Below are positions 51,033-61,631 of a stretch of 64,000 bases of DNA, in pieces (the first letter of the stretch is position 1; every line of letters starts with the position of its first letter). The notes under the pieces are model-generated. The model saw only the letters and a program-made list of their open reading frames with translations, had not been told where the DNA came from and made no database searches. The translations under genes and the position numbers were made by a program. Where the stretch lies: the NCBI GenBank assembly GCA_014647935.1, contig BMQD01000006.1, forward strand, positions 62,001-126,000. The letters are read 5' to 3'. The DNA comes from Planomonospora parontospora (GTDB lineage Bacteria > Actinomycetota > Actinomycetes > Streptosporangiales > Streptosporangiaceae).

Positions 51033-54000
51033 TCAGCGCTGGAAGGACACGCCCAGGTCGATGCCCTCCATCGCCTTGCGGATGCGCTTGTCGGAGATGG
51101 AGTACGGCGTGCCGAGGGACTGCGCGAAGTAGCTGACCCGGAGCTCCTCGATCATCCAGCGGATCCTGCGGACCTCCTCGTCCCCGCGTCTGGCGGGCGG
51201 GAGCTTCTCCACCAGGTCGTGGTAGTCGTCCTCGACGTCGTGGACCTGGTGCATCCGCTGCTCGTCGCGGTACGGATCCTCCGGGAGCTTGTCCAGGCGC
51301 CGCTCCGCCGCCTTCAGGTAGCGGAGCAGGTCGGGCAGCCGGCCGTACCCGGTGTCGGTGACGAAGCCGGGGTAGACGAGGTTCGCCACCTGGTCGCGGA
51401 CGTCCTCCACCGCGGGGGTGGAGCGGGCCTCGGCCAGGCGGCCGGAGACGGCGTGCCAGACCGCCAGGATGCCCTCCACCCGGGAGACCACCTCGGCGGT
51501 GGTGTCGAACAGGTCGGCCCTGACCTTGTCCCGCAGGGCGGCGAACGCCGCCTCGTCCCAGACCGGCCCGCCGTGCTCGGCCATCAGCTTGTCGGCGGCG
51601 CAGGCGATGCAGTCGTCGAACAGCGCGGTGGCGCCGGCGTGCGGGCTCCGGCTCAGCGTCAGCTTGGCCTGGTTGCCCAGGCGGCCGAGGACCCACTTGG
51701 CCGGGGAGGGGATGCCGAGCAGCAGCAGCCTGCGGGTGCCCTCCCACATGGCCCGGCGCTGCTCCGCCTCGGTCTCGAACATGCGCACGGCCACGCTGGA
51801 GCCCTCGTCGGCCAGCGCCGGGTAGGCCTTCATCCTGCGCTGCTCGAAGGTCTTCGGCAGCTCGCCGAGGCTCCAGTCGGTCAGGCCCGTGCGCTCCATG
51901 CCCGCGGCCTTGGACAGGGTCTGGCGGAGCTTGGGGGCCAGTCTCCGCTTGAGCTCGGCCAGGTCCTTGCTCTCGGCGAGCTTGTGCTTGCGGCCGTCGA
52001 GCACCCGGAAGGTGATCTTCAGATGGTCGGGGACCTGGTCGAGCTGCCAGGCCTCGCGCGGGACCTGGATCCCGGTGAGCCGCAGCAGCTCCCGCTCCAG
52101 CACCGCCAGCAGGGGCTCCTGGGTGGGCTCGGCCCGCTGCAGGACCTGCCTGGCGTAGTTGGGGGCGGGCACGAAGTTGCGCCGGATGTTCTTCGGCAGG
52201 GAGCGGATCAGCGCGGTGAGGAGCTCCTCGCGCAGGCCGGGGATCTGCCAGTCGAAGCCCTCGACGTTGACCTGGTTGAGCAGGGAGAGCGGGATGTGGG
52301 CGGTGACGCCGTCGGCGTCGGCGCCGGGCTCGAACTGGTACGTCAGCGGGAAGCGCAGGCCGCCCTGGCGCCAGACGTCGGGGTAGTCGCGCTGGCTGAC
52401 GTCCCCGGCGGTCTCGCTGATCAGCATCGACTTCTCGAAGTTGAGCAGGTCGGGATCGGTCTGCCGGGTCTTCTTCCACCAGGAGTCGAAGTGGCGGCCG
52501 GAGACGACCTCCTGCCCGACGCGCCGGTCGTAGAAGTCGAAGAGGGTCTCGTCGTCCACCAGGATGTCGCGGCGGCGGGCCCGCTCCTCCAGCTCGCCGA
52601 CCTCCTCCAGGAGCCTGCGGTTCTCGGCGAAGAAGGCGTGGTGGGTCTCCCAGTCGCCCTCGACCAGGGCGTGCCGGATGAACAGCTCGCGGCTCAGCTC
52701 GGGGTCGATGCGGCCGTAGTTGACCTTGCGCTGCGCCACGATCGGCACGCCGTACAGGGTGACCTTCTCGTAGGCGATGACGGCGGCCTGCTTCTTCTCC
52801 CAGTGCGGCTCGGAGTAGGTGCGCTTGATCAGGTGCTGCGCCAGCGGCTCGACCCACTCGGGCTCGATCTTGGCGTTGACCCGGGCCCAGAGCCGGGAGG
52901 TCTCCACCAGCTCGGCGGACATCACCCACAGCGGCTGCTTCTTGGCCAGCGCGGAGCCGGGGAAGATCGCGAAGCGGGCGTTGCGCGCGCCGATGTACTC
53001 GGTCATGGGACGGCGCTGGCCCTCTTGCGGGCCCTTCTTGTCGATGTCCTTGACGCCGACGTGGGAGAGCAGGCCGGACAGCAGCGAAACGTGGATCTTC
53101 TGCTCGTCGCCGGGGGTGCTGTTCAGCGTGACGCCGAGGGACTTCGACATCTGGCGGAGCTGGCTGTAGACGTCCTGCCACTCGCGCACCCGCAGGTAGT
53201 TGAGGAACTCGGCCCGGCACAGCCGCCGGAACGCGCTGGAGGACAGCTCCTGCTGCTTCTCCTGGAGGTGGTTCCACAGGTTCAGGTAGGAGACGAAGTC
53301 CGACTCCTTGTCGGCGAAGCGGCGGTGCATCTCGTCGGCGGCCTGCTGCTTGTCCGCCGGGCGCTCGCGCGGGTCCTGGATGGACAGCGCCGCGGCGATG
53401 ACCATGACCTCGCGGGCGCAGCCGTTGTGGTCGGCCTCCAGGACCATCCGGGCCAGCCGCGGGTCCACCGGGAGCCCGGCGAGCTTGCGGCCGAGCGGGG
53501 TGATCCGCTTGGCGGCGTCGAACGCGCCGAGCTCCACCAGCAGGTCGAAGCCGTCCTTGACCTGGCGCTGGTCCGGCGGCTCGACGAACGGGAAGGCCGC
53601 GATGTCACCCAGGCCGATGGAGGTCATCTGCAGGATGACCGAGGCGAGGTTGGTCCGCAGGATCTCCGGGTCGGTGAACTCCGGGCGGGCCAGGAAGTCC
53701 TCCTCCTCGTACAGCCGGATGCAGACGCCCTCGGAGACGCGGCCGCAGCGGCCCTTGCGCTGGTTGGCCGAGGCCTGGGAGATCGCCTCGATGGGCAGGC
53801 GCTGGACCTTTGTCCGGTGGCTGTAGCGGGAGATGCGGGCGAAGCCGGTGTCCACGACGTACTTGATGCCGGGGACGGTCAGCGAGGTCTCGGCCACGTT
53901 GGTGGCCAGCACCACCCGGCGGCCGGTGTGCCTGGCGAACACCTTGTGCTGCTCGGCCGCCGAGAGGCGGGCGTACAGCGGCAGGACCTCGATGTCCCTG

Positions 54001-54926
54001 CGTTTGGACAGGGCGTCGGCGGTGTCCCGGATCTCCCGCTCGCCGCTGAGGAAGACCAGGACGTCGCCGGGCCCCTCCCGGCAGAGCTCGTCCACCGCGT
54101 CGCCGATCGCCTGGATCTGGTCGTCGTCCTCGCCCACCGGGCGGTAGCGGACCTCGACGGGGTAGGTCCGGCCGGAGACCTCCACGATCGGCGCGTCGCC
54201 GAAGTGCCGGGAGAAGCGCTCCGGGTCGATGGTCGCCGAGGTGATGATCACCTTCAGGTCGGGGCGCCGGGGCAGGAGCTGCTTGAGGTAGCCCAGGATG
54301 AAGTCGATGTTGAGGCTGCGCTCGTGCGCCTCGTCGATGATCAGCGTGTCGTACTGGGCGAGGTCGCGGTCGCCCTGCAGCTCCGCCAGGAGGATGCCGT
54401 CCGTCATCACCTTGACGAGCGTGCCCTCGCCCACCTGGTCGGTGAAGCGCACCTTGTAGCCCACCGCCTCGCCGAGGGAGCCGCCGAGCTCCTCGGCGAC
54501 GCGCTCGGCCACGGTCCTGGCGGCGATCCGGCGGGGCTGGGTGTGCCCGATCAGGCCCTTGACGCCCCGGCCCAGCTCCAGGCAGATCTTCGGCAGCTGG
54601 GTGGTCTTGCCCGACCCCGTCTCACCGGCGACGATCACCACCTGGTGGTCTCGGATCGCCTCCAGGATGTCGTCCCGGCGGCGGCTGACCGGCAGCGCCT
54701 CCGGGTAGGTCACCGCGGGCACGCCGGCCCGCCGCTCGGCGATCCGGCGCTCGGCCCGCTCGATGTCGGCGCCGATCTCCGCGGCGATCTTCTGCTGCGC
54801 GGCGCGGTTGCGCACCCGGCGGGCGCCGTCGAGCCGGCGGCCCAGCCGCCGCTGGTCGCGGAGCGTCAGCTCGGGCAGGCGCGCGTGGAGGTCGGCGAGC
54901 GGCGAGGTCAAAGGAGGCGTTCCCAT
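51033..54926 (-). CDS. hrpA: ATP-dependent RNA helicase HrpA
   Basis: A 1297-residue DEAH-box helicase, close to the 1300 residues of E. coli HrpA. Walker A is GETGSGKTTQLPK (about 90), the DEAH motif is in LIIDEAHERSLN, SAT follows in IITSATIDPERF, and motif VI is QRKGRCGRVSEG. A DUF3418-type C-terminal region ends the protein. HrpA rescues or splits stalled ribosomes on mRNA. ATG 54926 is preferred; no Shine-Dalgarno is visible, so the message may be leaderless. Confidence 0.92.
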   Translation of the reverse strand: MGTPPLTSPLADLHARLPELTLRDQRRLGRRLDGARRVRNRAAQQKIAAEIGADIERAERRIAERRAGVPAVTYPEALPVSRRRDDILEAIRDHQVVIVAGETGSGKTTQLPKICLELGRGVKGLIGHTQPRRIAARTVAERVAEELGGSLGEAVGYKVRFTDQVGEGTLVKVMTDGILLAELQGDRDLAQYDTLIIDEAHERSLNIDFILGYLKQLLPRRPDLKVIITSATIDPERFSRHFGDAPIVEVSGRTYPVEVRYRPVGEDDDQIQAIGDAVDELCREGPGDVLVFLSGEREIRDTADALSKRRDIEVLPLYARLSAAEQHKVFARHTGRRVVLATNVAETSLTVPGIKYVVDTGFARISRYSHRTKVQRLPIEAISQASANQRKGRCGRVSEGVCIRLYEEEDFLARPEFTDPEILRTNLASVILQMTSIGLGDIAAFPFVEPPDQRQVKDGFDLLVELGAFDAAKRITPLGRKLAGLPVDPRLARMVLEADHNGCAREVMVIAAALSIQDPRERPADKQQAADEMHRRFADKESDFVSYLNLWNHLQEKQQELSSSAFRRLCRAEFLNYLRVREWQDVYSQLRQMSKSLGVTLNSTPGDEQKIHVSLLSGLLSHVGVKDIDKKGPQEGQRRPMTEYIGARNARFAIFPGSALAKKQPLWVMSAELVETSRLWARVNAKIEPEWVEPLAQHLIKRTYSEPHWEKKQAAVIAYEKVTLYGVPIVAQRKVNYGRIDPELSRELFIRHALVEGDWETHHAFFAENRRLLEEVGELEERARRRDILVDDETLFDFYDRRVGQEVVSGRHFDSWWKKTRQTDPDLLNFEKSMLISETAGDVSQRDYPDVWRQGGLRFPLTYQFEPGADADGVTAHIPLSLLNQVNVEGFDWQIPGLREELLTALIRSLPKNIRRNFVPAPNYARQVLQRAEPTQEPLLAVLERELLRLTGIQVPREAWQLDQVPDHLKITFRVLDGRKHKLAESKDLAELKRRLAPKLRQTLSKAAGMERTGLTDWSLGELPKTFEQRRMKAYPALADEGSSVAVRMFETEAEQRRAMWEGTRRLLLLGIPSPAKWVLGRLGNQAKLTLSRSPHAGATALFDDCIACAADKLMAEHGGPVWDEAAFAALRDKVRADLFDTTAEVVSRVEGILAVWHAVSGRLAEARSTPAVEDVRDQVANLVYPGFVTDTGYGRLPDLLRYLKAAERRLDKLPEDPYRDEQRMHQVHDVEDDYHDLVEKLPPARRGDEEVRRIRWMIEELRVSYFAQSLGTPYSISDKRIRKAMEGIDLGVSFQR

Positions 54927-55109
54927 ACTGCAGATCAGGATACTTTCAGCCCGTACGTCAGGAGCCAACCGCCCATGGTGCCTGACCTGTTCCCGGGGCG
55001 CATCCCAATATCGCCGGCGCCGTGCCGGAGGGGGCGGGTTCCGGGGCGGTTCAGGCGGTGCGGGCCGCTCCGGGGATCGGAGCGCCGGACGGGCTCCGGA
55101 GACGCGGAA

Positions 55110-55142
55110 GGCCCCGCCGCCTCTCGGGGAGGCGGCGGGGCC
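55110..55142. terminator. strong hairpin downstream of the cellulase (distal)
   Basis: A 13-bp perfect GC stem with a 7-base loop in the 285-base gap between the cellulase stop and the hrpA start. With the hairpin at 55176-55199 it forms a tandem terminator for the minus-strand cellulase transcript. Confidence 0.7.
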
Positions 55143-55175
55143 GCGTTCCGGCGCCGGTGCGGGCCGGTCCCGGGA

Positions 55176-55199
55176 GGGCCCCGCCTCGCGGCGGGGCCC
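55176..55199. terminator. strong hairpin downstream of the cellulase (proximal)
   Basis: GGGCCCCGCC/GGCGGGGCCC, a 10-bp perfect stem with a TCGC loop, 13 bases beyond the cellulase stop codon. Confidence 0.75.
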
Positions 55200-55211
55200 C
55201 GGATCAGGTGA

Positions 55212-57515
55212 CTACTGGATGGGCGGGTAGGCGTTCTTCAGCAGCTCGCGGAACTGGGCGGAGAACCACTGGCCGGAGATGGGGGCGTCCGGCAGGGCAC
55301 CGCTCATGTTGTGCTGGTTGCGGTCGTTGCCCTCGTAGGTCGGGTCGCACATCCGGTCGAAGCCCTTGCCTTCGTTGTTCGGGATCTCCTTGCTGGAGCC
55401 GTCGGACTCGCCCGGGGGCTTGATCCAGACGTAGGCGTCGATGCCGGCGGCGGGGTTGGCCTGCGGCCGCTCACCGAGGCCCGCACCGCTCTGGTTGCAC
55501 CAGTTGCCGGCGTGGATCCGGCGGTCGACGCGGGACTCGTTGACGAAGGTGTCCACGTTGGTCGAGGTGCTGACCTTGGTGGGCCTGGCCGAGCCGCCCC
55601 AGCCGTTGCGGGAGGTGTCGATGATCATGCCGATGTCGGACTTGAAGCCCCTGCGGACGAGCTCCTGCCGGAAGGCCTGGGCGAAGGACAGCTCGTCGGC
55701 GTAGAAGTTCCAGTCGAGCCACTTGGACTGGCGGACCGTCTGGCCGTTGTTGATGGTGGTGCTGGCGGAGAAGAACGGCTCCTTCAGCGCCGAGTAGTTG
55801 GCGGTGTTGGTGATGAAGCCGTCGACGCTCTCGAAGCCCTTGGCGGTGCCGGCGACGGTGGTGGCGAACAGCTCGGCGGAGGGGCCGAAGTTCGTGTCCC
55901 AGCCCAGCCAGCCGTGGTGGCCGGCGTCGACGTAGGTGTAGACGTTCGGGATGGCGTGCAGCTTGTCCAGGGCGTAGCGGACGCCGTTGACGTAGGCGCC
56001 GCTGTCCTTGGCCTCCTGGCACTTGGCCAGGTTGAGGTTGGTGACCAGGTTCGGCAGCGAGTCGATCTCGATGACGGTCACGATCCGCAGCGCGGCGTAC
56101 TTCGGATCGTCCATGATGTCGGCGATCGGGTCGATGTACTCGGTCTTGTAGCGGTTGAGGCCGTTCTCGGCGACCTTCAGCTCACCGTTGGAGGCCAGCG
56201 CCGAGCAGTCGCGGTTGGGCAGGTTGTAGATGACGACCTGGATCGTCAGCGGCTTGCTGCCGTTGGCGGCGTCCTGCTTGAGGGCCTCCTCCAGGTGGGC
56301 GCGGAGGCCCATCGCGGAGGAGCTGCCCTCGATGGCCGCGATGCGGTCCAGCCACACGCCGGTCGAGATGTTCGCCACGGCGTCGCCGCCCGGCTCGGCG
56401 GCGGCCTTGGCCGACCAGTCCGGGTTCACGTAGCCGGTGGCCCCGTCGTAGGGGTTGTCGACGTGCTCGCCGACCGGCGGCGTGTCGCCGTCGTTGTCCT
56501 CCTCGGTCGCGGTGACCGAGGCGCCGGTGTGGCCGGTGGCGGCGGCCGCGATGGTGGCGGTGCCGTTCGCCTCGTCGGAGTCCTCGGCCGCGGAGACCGT
56601 CACGTTCTGCGCCGTGTTCCAGTTGGCGCTGGTGAAGGTCAGCGTGGAGGGCGCGATGGTGACGTCGGAGTCACCGGTCTTGGTCAGGTTGACCGTGACG
56701 TTGCCGGACGGCGCCTGGCTGAGCCTGAACCCGACGGTCTTGCTGCCGCCCTCGGGCACGCTCACCGAGGTGGCGGAGGCGACGATCGACGGGTTGCCGC
56801 CGCCGGCCACGGTGAACGGGACCTCGGCGCTCTCCTTGCTCAAGACCGGGGAGCCGTTGTCGTAGGCCACCGCCTTGGCGGTGTGGGACCCGGCGGCCAG
56901 CCCGGTGGCGGAGTAGGAGTAGGGGGCGCTGGTGTCGCTGTTGACCAGCGCGCCGTCGACGTAGAACTCGACCTTGCTGACCGCGCCGTCGTCGGAGGCC
57001 GTCGCGGCGAGCGGCACGGCCGCTCCGGCGGCGTGCGAGGAGCCGCTCGCCGGGCTGGTCAGGCTGACGGTCGGGGCCTGGTTGCCGGGCGCGCCGCCGC
57101 AGGCGGTCCCGTTGACGGTGAAGTCGGTCGGCTTGGGGTTGGAGCCGCTCCACGAGCCGTTGAAGCCGATGCTGGTGGAGGCGCCGGTGGCGAGCTTGCC
57201 GTTCCAGTCCATGCTCTTGGCGGTGACCTTGGTCCCGTCCTGAGCCCAGGTGGCCGACCACCCCTGCACGAGTTTCTGACCGCCGGTGAAGCTGAAGCCG
57301 AGGGTCCAGCCGTCCAGGGCGTCACCGAGGTTCTTCAGGTTCACGCTGGCGGTGAAACCGCCCTGCCAGTCGTTGGACGTGTAGGTGACGTCGCAGGCGA
57401 CGGCCGCGTGGGCCGTCGCCGCCTGGCCGGTGGCCAGGCCGGCGGCTGCGACCAGCAGTGCCGCCGTCGTCGCAGCCCGGTTCCGCCAGGCGTGGCGGCG
57501 CGGATGATCTCTCAT
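55212..57515 (-). CDS. secreted GH6 cellobiohydrolase with CBM2
   Basis: A 767-residue exported cellulase. A signal peptide (about 1-41, cut after AHA) is followed by a CBM2 cellulose-binding domain (about 42-145), a Big_17-type Ig domain (about 150-260), a Calx-beta-like domain (about 262-355) and a GH6 catalytic domain (about 375-767). GH6 enzymes invert the beta-1,4 bond and release cellobiose from chain ends. Supporting motifs are VIYNLPNRDCSA, the Asp in IEIDSLPN and DAGHHGWLGW. ATG 57515 has GGAG 9 bases upstream. A perfect CebR/CelR-type operator precedes it and tandem hairpins follow it. Confidence 0.93.
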   Translation of the reverse strand: MRDHPRRHAWRNRAATTAALLVAAAGLATGQAATAHAAVACDVTYTSNDWQGGFTASVNLKNLGDALDGWTLGFSFTGGQKLVQGWSATWAQDGTKVTAKSMDWNGKLATGASTSIGFNGSWSGSNPKPTDFTVNGTACGGAPGNQAPTVSLTSPASGSSHAAGAAVPLAATASDDGAVSKVEFYVDGALVNSDTSAPYSYSATGLAAGSHTAKAVAYDNGSPVLSKESAEVPFTVAGGGNPSIVASATSVSVPEGGSKTVGFRLSQAPSGNVTVNLTKTGDSDVTIAPSTLTFTSANWNTAQNVTVSAAEDSDEANGTATIAAAATGHTGASVTATEEDNDGDTPPVGEHVDNPYDGATGYVNPDWSAKAAAEPGGDAVANISTGVWLDRIAAIEGSSSAMGLRAHLEEALKQDAANGSKPLTIQVVIYNLPNRDCSALASNGELKVAENGLNRYKTEYIDPIADIMDDPKYAALRIVTVIEIDSLPNLVTNLNLAKCQEAKDSGAYVNGVRYALDKLHAIPNVYTYVDAGHHGWLGWDTNFGPSAELFATTVAGTAKGFESVDGFITNTANYSALKEPFFSASTTINNGQTVRQSKWLDWNFYADELSFAQAFRQELVRRGFKSDIGMIIDTSRNGWGGSARPTKVSTSTNVDTFVNESRVDRRIHAGNWCNQSGAGLGERPQANPAAGIDAYVWIKPPGESDGSSKEIPNNEGKGFDRMCDPTYEGNDRNQHNMSGALPDAPISGQWFSAQFRELLKNAYPPIQ

Positions 57516-57538
57516 GAGTGTCATCTCCAGACGAGGGG

Positions 57539-57552
57539 TGGGAGCGCTCCCA
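57539..57552. promoter_or_regulatory. CebR/CelR-type operator of the cellulase
   Basis: TGGGAGCGCTCCCA, a perfect palindrome 23 bases upstream of the cellulase start codon. This is the established binding site of CebR (Streptomyces) and CelR (Thermobifida fusca), which release it when cellobiose binds. The identical 14-mer is at 9449-9462. Confidence 0.88.
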
Positions 57553-57630
57553 TAGTCCGGATGTTTCCTGGATGTGTACAGCATGTTGCCTGCCGGAGGC
57601 GGTCGCGCGAAGTCCTCCCCTCGGCTGACC

Positions 57631-58536
57631 TCAGCGAATGCCGTTCGGGTTCGATGAAAGTTTCAGGTGCGGCCCGTCCGCGTCCGTCCGGGGCGGGCGG
57701 TCGCCCCACTGCGGGTACGGCCGACCCGCCCCGGGCGGCTCCGGAACGCGCGGGCCGCCCGGAGCACCGTCCGCGCGCCCCGTCCCGGGCGGCTCCGGGA
57801 CGTGCGGGCCGTACTCCGGGCGGGACGGCCGCCGGGACGGAAAGTCCTCCAGCCGGTACCACCCCGCGAAATCCCCGTGGACGACGAACCGGCGCGGCTC
57901 CCCGCCGTGGCCCACGAGCCTGATCGCTGGGTACGGCGGGCCGCCCCGGCCCCCTCCGCCCCGCCTCCCTCCGCCGCGGGCCGCGACCGGCTTCCGGCTC
58001 CACCGGGCGGAGGTCACCCCGAAGACCACCACGGTCCCGTCCTGCCGGGTCACCGCCACCGTGTCACTCCGCCTGACCGAGGGCAGCCGGGCGAACACCG
58101 CGGGCCCGCCCCCGCCGCCGAGGTGCCCGGAGACGACCGCCCGCCCGGGCTCCCCCGGTGCGGGTCCCCCGCGCTCCCAGCGGGCCGGTCCGGCCCGCCA
58201 CAGGGGCGGCGCGCCGGGCGGGCCGTCCGGCAGCAGGCCGCTCTCGACGAGCTGCGCGTCCACCCCCGCGCGCGGCACCGCGATCGCCACCGGCTCGGAT
58301 CTGCGGGGCGTCCCGGGCAGCGGGGCCGGCCATCCCCTCCGCCGCGGTCCGGATCGCGCCCCCGCCGCGGCGGCCGGCGGTCCGCCCGGCGCCACCACGG
58401 GGAAGGAGGGGGCCGGGCCGGGGCCCGCCTCCCGCAGCCCCCGCTCCCTGCAGCCCGCGGCCGCCAGCAGGATCCCCAGCACCACCGCCCAGGCCGGTAC
58501 GGTCGAACGACTCTGCGCACCCGTCGGCCGTGTCAC
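57631..58536 (-). CDS. class F sortase-like protein lacking the catalytic Cys
   Basis: A 301-residue membrane-anchored protein, possibly a lipoprotein (AAAGC near residue 27). The sortase-F fold is recognisable: [38 protein letters not shown] with the catalytic His retained, and a [13 protein letters not shown] strand. The usual LRLITCGG box reads IRLVGHGG, so the nucleophilic Cys is absent. Gly/Arg- and Pro-rich insertions and a long Pro-rich tail (PEPPG repeats) are unusual. It is probably inactive as a transpeptidase. GTG 58536 is the chosen start; TTG 58611 is possible. Confidence 0.65.
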   Translation of the reverse strand: MTRPTGAQSRSTVPAWAVVLGILLAAAGCRERGLREAGPGPAPSFPVVAPGGPPAAAAGARSGPRRRGWPAPLPGTPRRSEPVAIAVPRAGVDAQLVESGLLPDGPPGAPPLWRAGPARWERGGPAPGEPGRAVVSGHLGGGGGPAVFARLPSVRRSDTVAVTRQDGTVVVFGVTSARWSRKPVAARGGGRRGGGGRGGPPYPAIRLVGHGGEPRRFVVHGDFAGWYRLEDFPSRRPSRPEYGPHVPEPPGTGRADGAPGGPRVPEPPGAGRPYPQWGDRPPRTDADGPHLKLSSNPNGIR

Positions 58537-58644
58537 GTCTTTCCCGTTCCCGCCGCATACGATCTTGCTGACTCCGGCTACATACCCGGAGCGGCAGATC
58601 GCGCCCGCCAAGCGGGATCAAAATCCGGGCGGCCTTTTCCCCCG

Positions 58645-58684
58645 CGGGACCGGGCGACCCCCCACGTCAGGCCGCCCGGTCCCG
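58645..58684 (-). terminator. terminator after ppgK
   Basis: A 12-bp perfect stem (CGGGACCGGGCG and complement) with a 16-base loop, between the end of the ppgK repeat array and the sortase-like gene. Confidence 0.65.
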
Positions 58685-58731
58685 TGCGGGAGGGGCCTAC
58701 CGGCCCCTCTCCGGCGCCCGCCGCGGGCACG

Positions 58732-58839
58732 CGTCACAGGTGCCCGCCGCGGGCATCCAACGCAGGGCGCCCGTCACAGGCACGCGGCGCGGACGCCCGT
58801 CACAGGTGCCCTCGCAGGCGGGCACGCGTCAAAGGTGCG

Positions 58840-58849
<10 letters not shown>
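58732..58849. repeat. five copies of a stop-codon motif after ppgK
   Basis: CGTCACAGGTGC or a close variant (minus strand GCACCTGTGACG) occurs at 58732, 58772, 58798, 58827 and 58838. The last copy contains the ppgK TGA. In all, the 303-base gap 58537-58839 holds this array plus one hairpin and no gene. Confidence 0.82.
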
Positions 58850-59574
<725 letters not shown>

Positions 59575-59651
59575 GGCATCCTCCTCGATCCGCCCCTACC
59601 CGTGACCGGCGACGGCAAAATTCCCGTGACGGCCGGGCTTCCCGCCGTCCC

Positions 59652-61439
59652 TCAGGCGAGCTGGGCCCCCTGGAGCCCGGCGTAGACGCCGCGCAGCCTC
59701 ATCAGCTCCTCGTGGGTGCCGATCTCCTCGATGCGCCCGTCGCGCATGACCACGATCCGGTCGGCGCCCCTGACGGTCGAGAGGCGGTGGGCGACGACGA
59801 ACACCGTGCGGCCGGCCACCAGCCGGGCCAGCGCCTCCTGCACGAGCGCCTCGGAGCGGGTGTCCAGGGCGGAGGTCGCCTCGTCCAGGATCAGCACGCG
59901 CGGGTCCCGGATGAGGGCGCGGGCGATGGCCAGGCGCTGCTTCTGCCCGCCCGACAGGCGGGCGCCGCGCTCCCCCACCACCGTGTCGAGCCCGCCGGGC
60001 AGGCGGTCGATGAACTCCAGGGCGTTGGCGTCCCGCAGCGCCTGCCGCACCCGCTCCTCGGAGACGCCGGACAGGCCGTAGGTGACGTTCTCCCGGATGC
60101 TCCCCTCGAACAGGATGGACTCCTGCGGCACCACCGACAGGAACCTGCGGTAGCTGCGCAGGTCGATCTCCTCCATGTCGCGGCCGTCGAGCAGGATCCG
60201 CCCGGAGGTGGGCCGCAGGTAGCCGATGACGAGGCTGAGCACGGTGGACTTGCCCGCACCGGACGGCCCGACCAGCGCGATCGTCTCACCGGGGGCGACC
60301 TTCAGCGTGAAGCCGTCGACGGCCGGCGCCTCGGCGGTCCCGTCCGCCCCGTCTCCGTCGCCGCGCCCGCCGTAGGCGAAGCCGACGTCGCGGAACTCCA
60401 CCTCGCCGCGGACGGAGTCCACCGCGGCCTTGCCGGAGTTGTGCTCCAGGTCGGGCGCCTGGAGCACCTCGCCCACCGAGCGCACGGACGCCAGGCCCCT
60501 GCTGATCACCGGGGTCAGGCTGAGCAGCGCGGTGACCGCCGAGGTCAGGGTGGCGAAGAAGGTGCTCAGCATGAACACGTCCCCCGCCGTGATCGGGATG
60601 ACCCCGTAGTAGGCGACCAGCGCGGACCCCGCCAGCACGGCGGCGCCGAGCGCGTTGAGCAGGATCCAGGCCAGCGCGCCGAAGCTGCCGTTGAGCAGGT
60701 CGAGCCGGAGACCCTTGCGCAGCACCCTGGTCAGGGTGCCGTCGACCCGGTGCAGGGCGTCCTGCTCCAGGCCGTGCGCACGGGTGATCGGGATCAGCGT
60801 GGTCATCTCGCTGACCCGGGCCGACAGGCTCTCCACCTCGCGGCGGAAGCTCTCGTTGTCGTCGCGCAGGCGGGTGCGGAGCTTCATCACCAGGAACGCG
60901 GCGGCGGGCACGACCAGCAGGAAGACCGGGAGGGCGGCGGGCACCTGGAAGGCGATCACCACCAGGCCGCCGGCCAGCATGGTCAGCGCCGACAGGCCCA
61001 TGTCGCTCGCCTGCTGGGTGGCCTGTTCGATGCTCTCGACGTCCCGGATGACCTTGGTCTGCAGCACGGCGGCGCTGACCCGGGAGTGGTAGCCGATGGA
61101 CAGCTGCTGCATCCGGCGGCAGAGCGCAGAGCGCAGGTCCGTGCCCACCCGCCGGATCGCGCCGTGCAGGCAGCGCACGTAGAGCAGGTGCAGCGGGTAG
61201 TTCAGCAGCAGCAGGGTCAGCAGCACCGCCGTGTTGGCCCACAGCTGGGCGATCGGGCGCTGGTAGACCACCACGTTCACGATGTTCGCGGTGATCAGCG
61301 GCAGGATCCAGGTCGGGCTGTGCTTGACCAGGAAGGCGAGGACCGCGACGGCCAGCTTGAGCCGGTCCTCCTTGAAGAGGTAGGCGAGTGTGCGGACGGG
61401 GTGTTCGCCCCGGTAGCGATGATCGAGAGCGCCGACCAC
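59652..61439 (-). CDS. ABC exporter (fused permease-ATPase)
   Basis: A 595-residue type IV exporter half-transporter. Six membrane segments lie in about 30-320, followed by an ATPase with Walker A GPSGAGKST (about 382), LSGGQKQR, LILDEATSALD and the H-loop AHRLST. It would act as a homodimer; substrate unknown. A Gly/Asp-rich loop (about 350-365) is inserted before Walker A. GTG start with GGGGGA upstream. No partner half-transporter is adjacent. Confidence 0.9.
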   Translation of the reverse strand: MVGALDHRYRGEHPVRTLAYLFKEDRLKLAVAVLAFLVKHSPTWILPLITANIVNVVVYQRPIAQLWANTAVLLTLLLLNYPLHLLYVRCLHGAIRRVGTDLRSALCRRMQQLSIGYHSRVSAAVLQTKVIRDVESIEQATQQASDMGLSALTMLAGGLVVIAFQVPAALPVFLLVVPAAAFLVMKLRTRLRDDNESFRREVESLSARVSEMTTLIPITRAHGLEQDALHRVDGTLTRVLRKGLRLDLLNGSFGALAWILLNALGAAVLAGSALVAYYGVIPITAGDVFMLSTFFATLTSAVTALLSLTPVISRGLASVRSVGEVLQAPDLEHNSGKAAVDSVRGEVEFRDVGFAYGGRGDGDGADGTAEAPAVDGFTLKVAPGETIALVGPSGAGKSTVLSLVIGYLRPTSGRILLDGRDMEEIDLRSYRRFLSVVPQESILFEGSIRENVTYGLSGVSEERVRQALRDANALEFIDRLPGGLDTVVGERGARLSGGQKQRLAIARALIRDPRVLILDEATSALDTRSEALVQEALARLVAGRTVFVVAHRLSTVRGADRIVVMRDGRIEEIGTHEELMRLRGVYAGLQGAQLA

Positions 61440-61587
61440 AAATCCCCCAAATCAGGATAGATCTCTGGCCCTATCCTCCCCTGCCCCGATTCCCTCCGGA
61501 GGCCCGCCCCCGCTCCCCGCGCCCTGCTCCCCGCCCCCCGCTCACGACCCTTCCGGTGCACCGCCGGCGCCCGGACGGCACTCCGGC

Positions 61588-61631
61588 GCCGCACGACCGG
61601 CACTCGGACGCTGCACGACCGGCACTCAGAC
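61588..61631. repeat. 22-base duplication spanning the FMN reductase stop codon
   Basis: 61588-61609 and 61610-61631 are 22-base copies with two differences. The second contains the TGA of the minus-strand reductase gene (61626-61628). A further partial copy precedes 61588. Confidence 0.85.
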
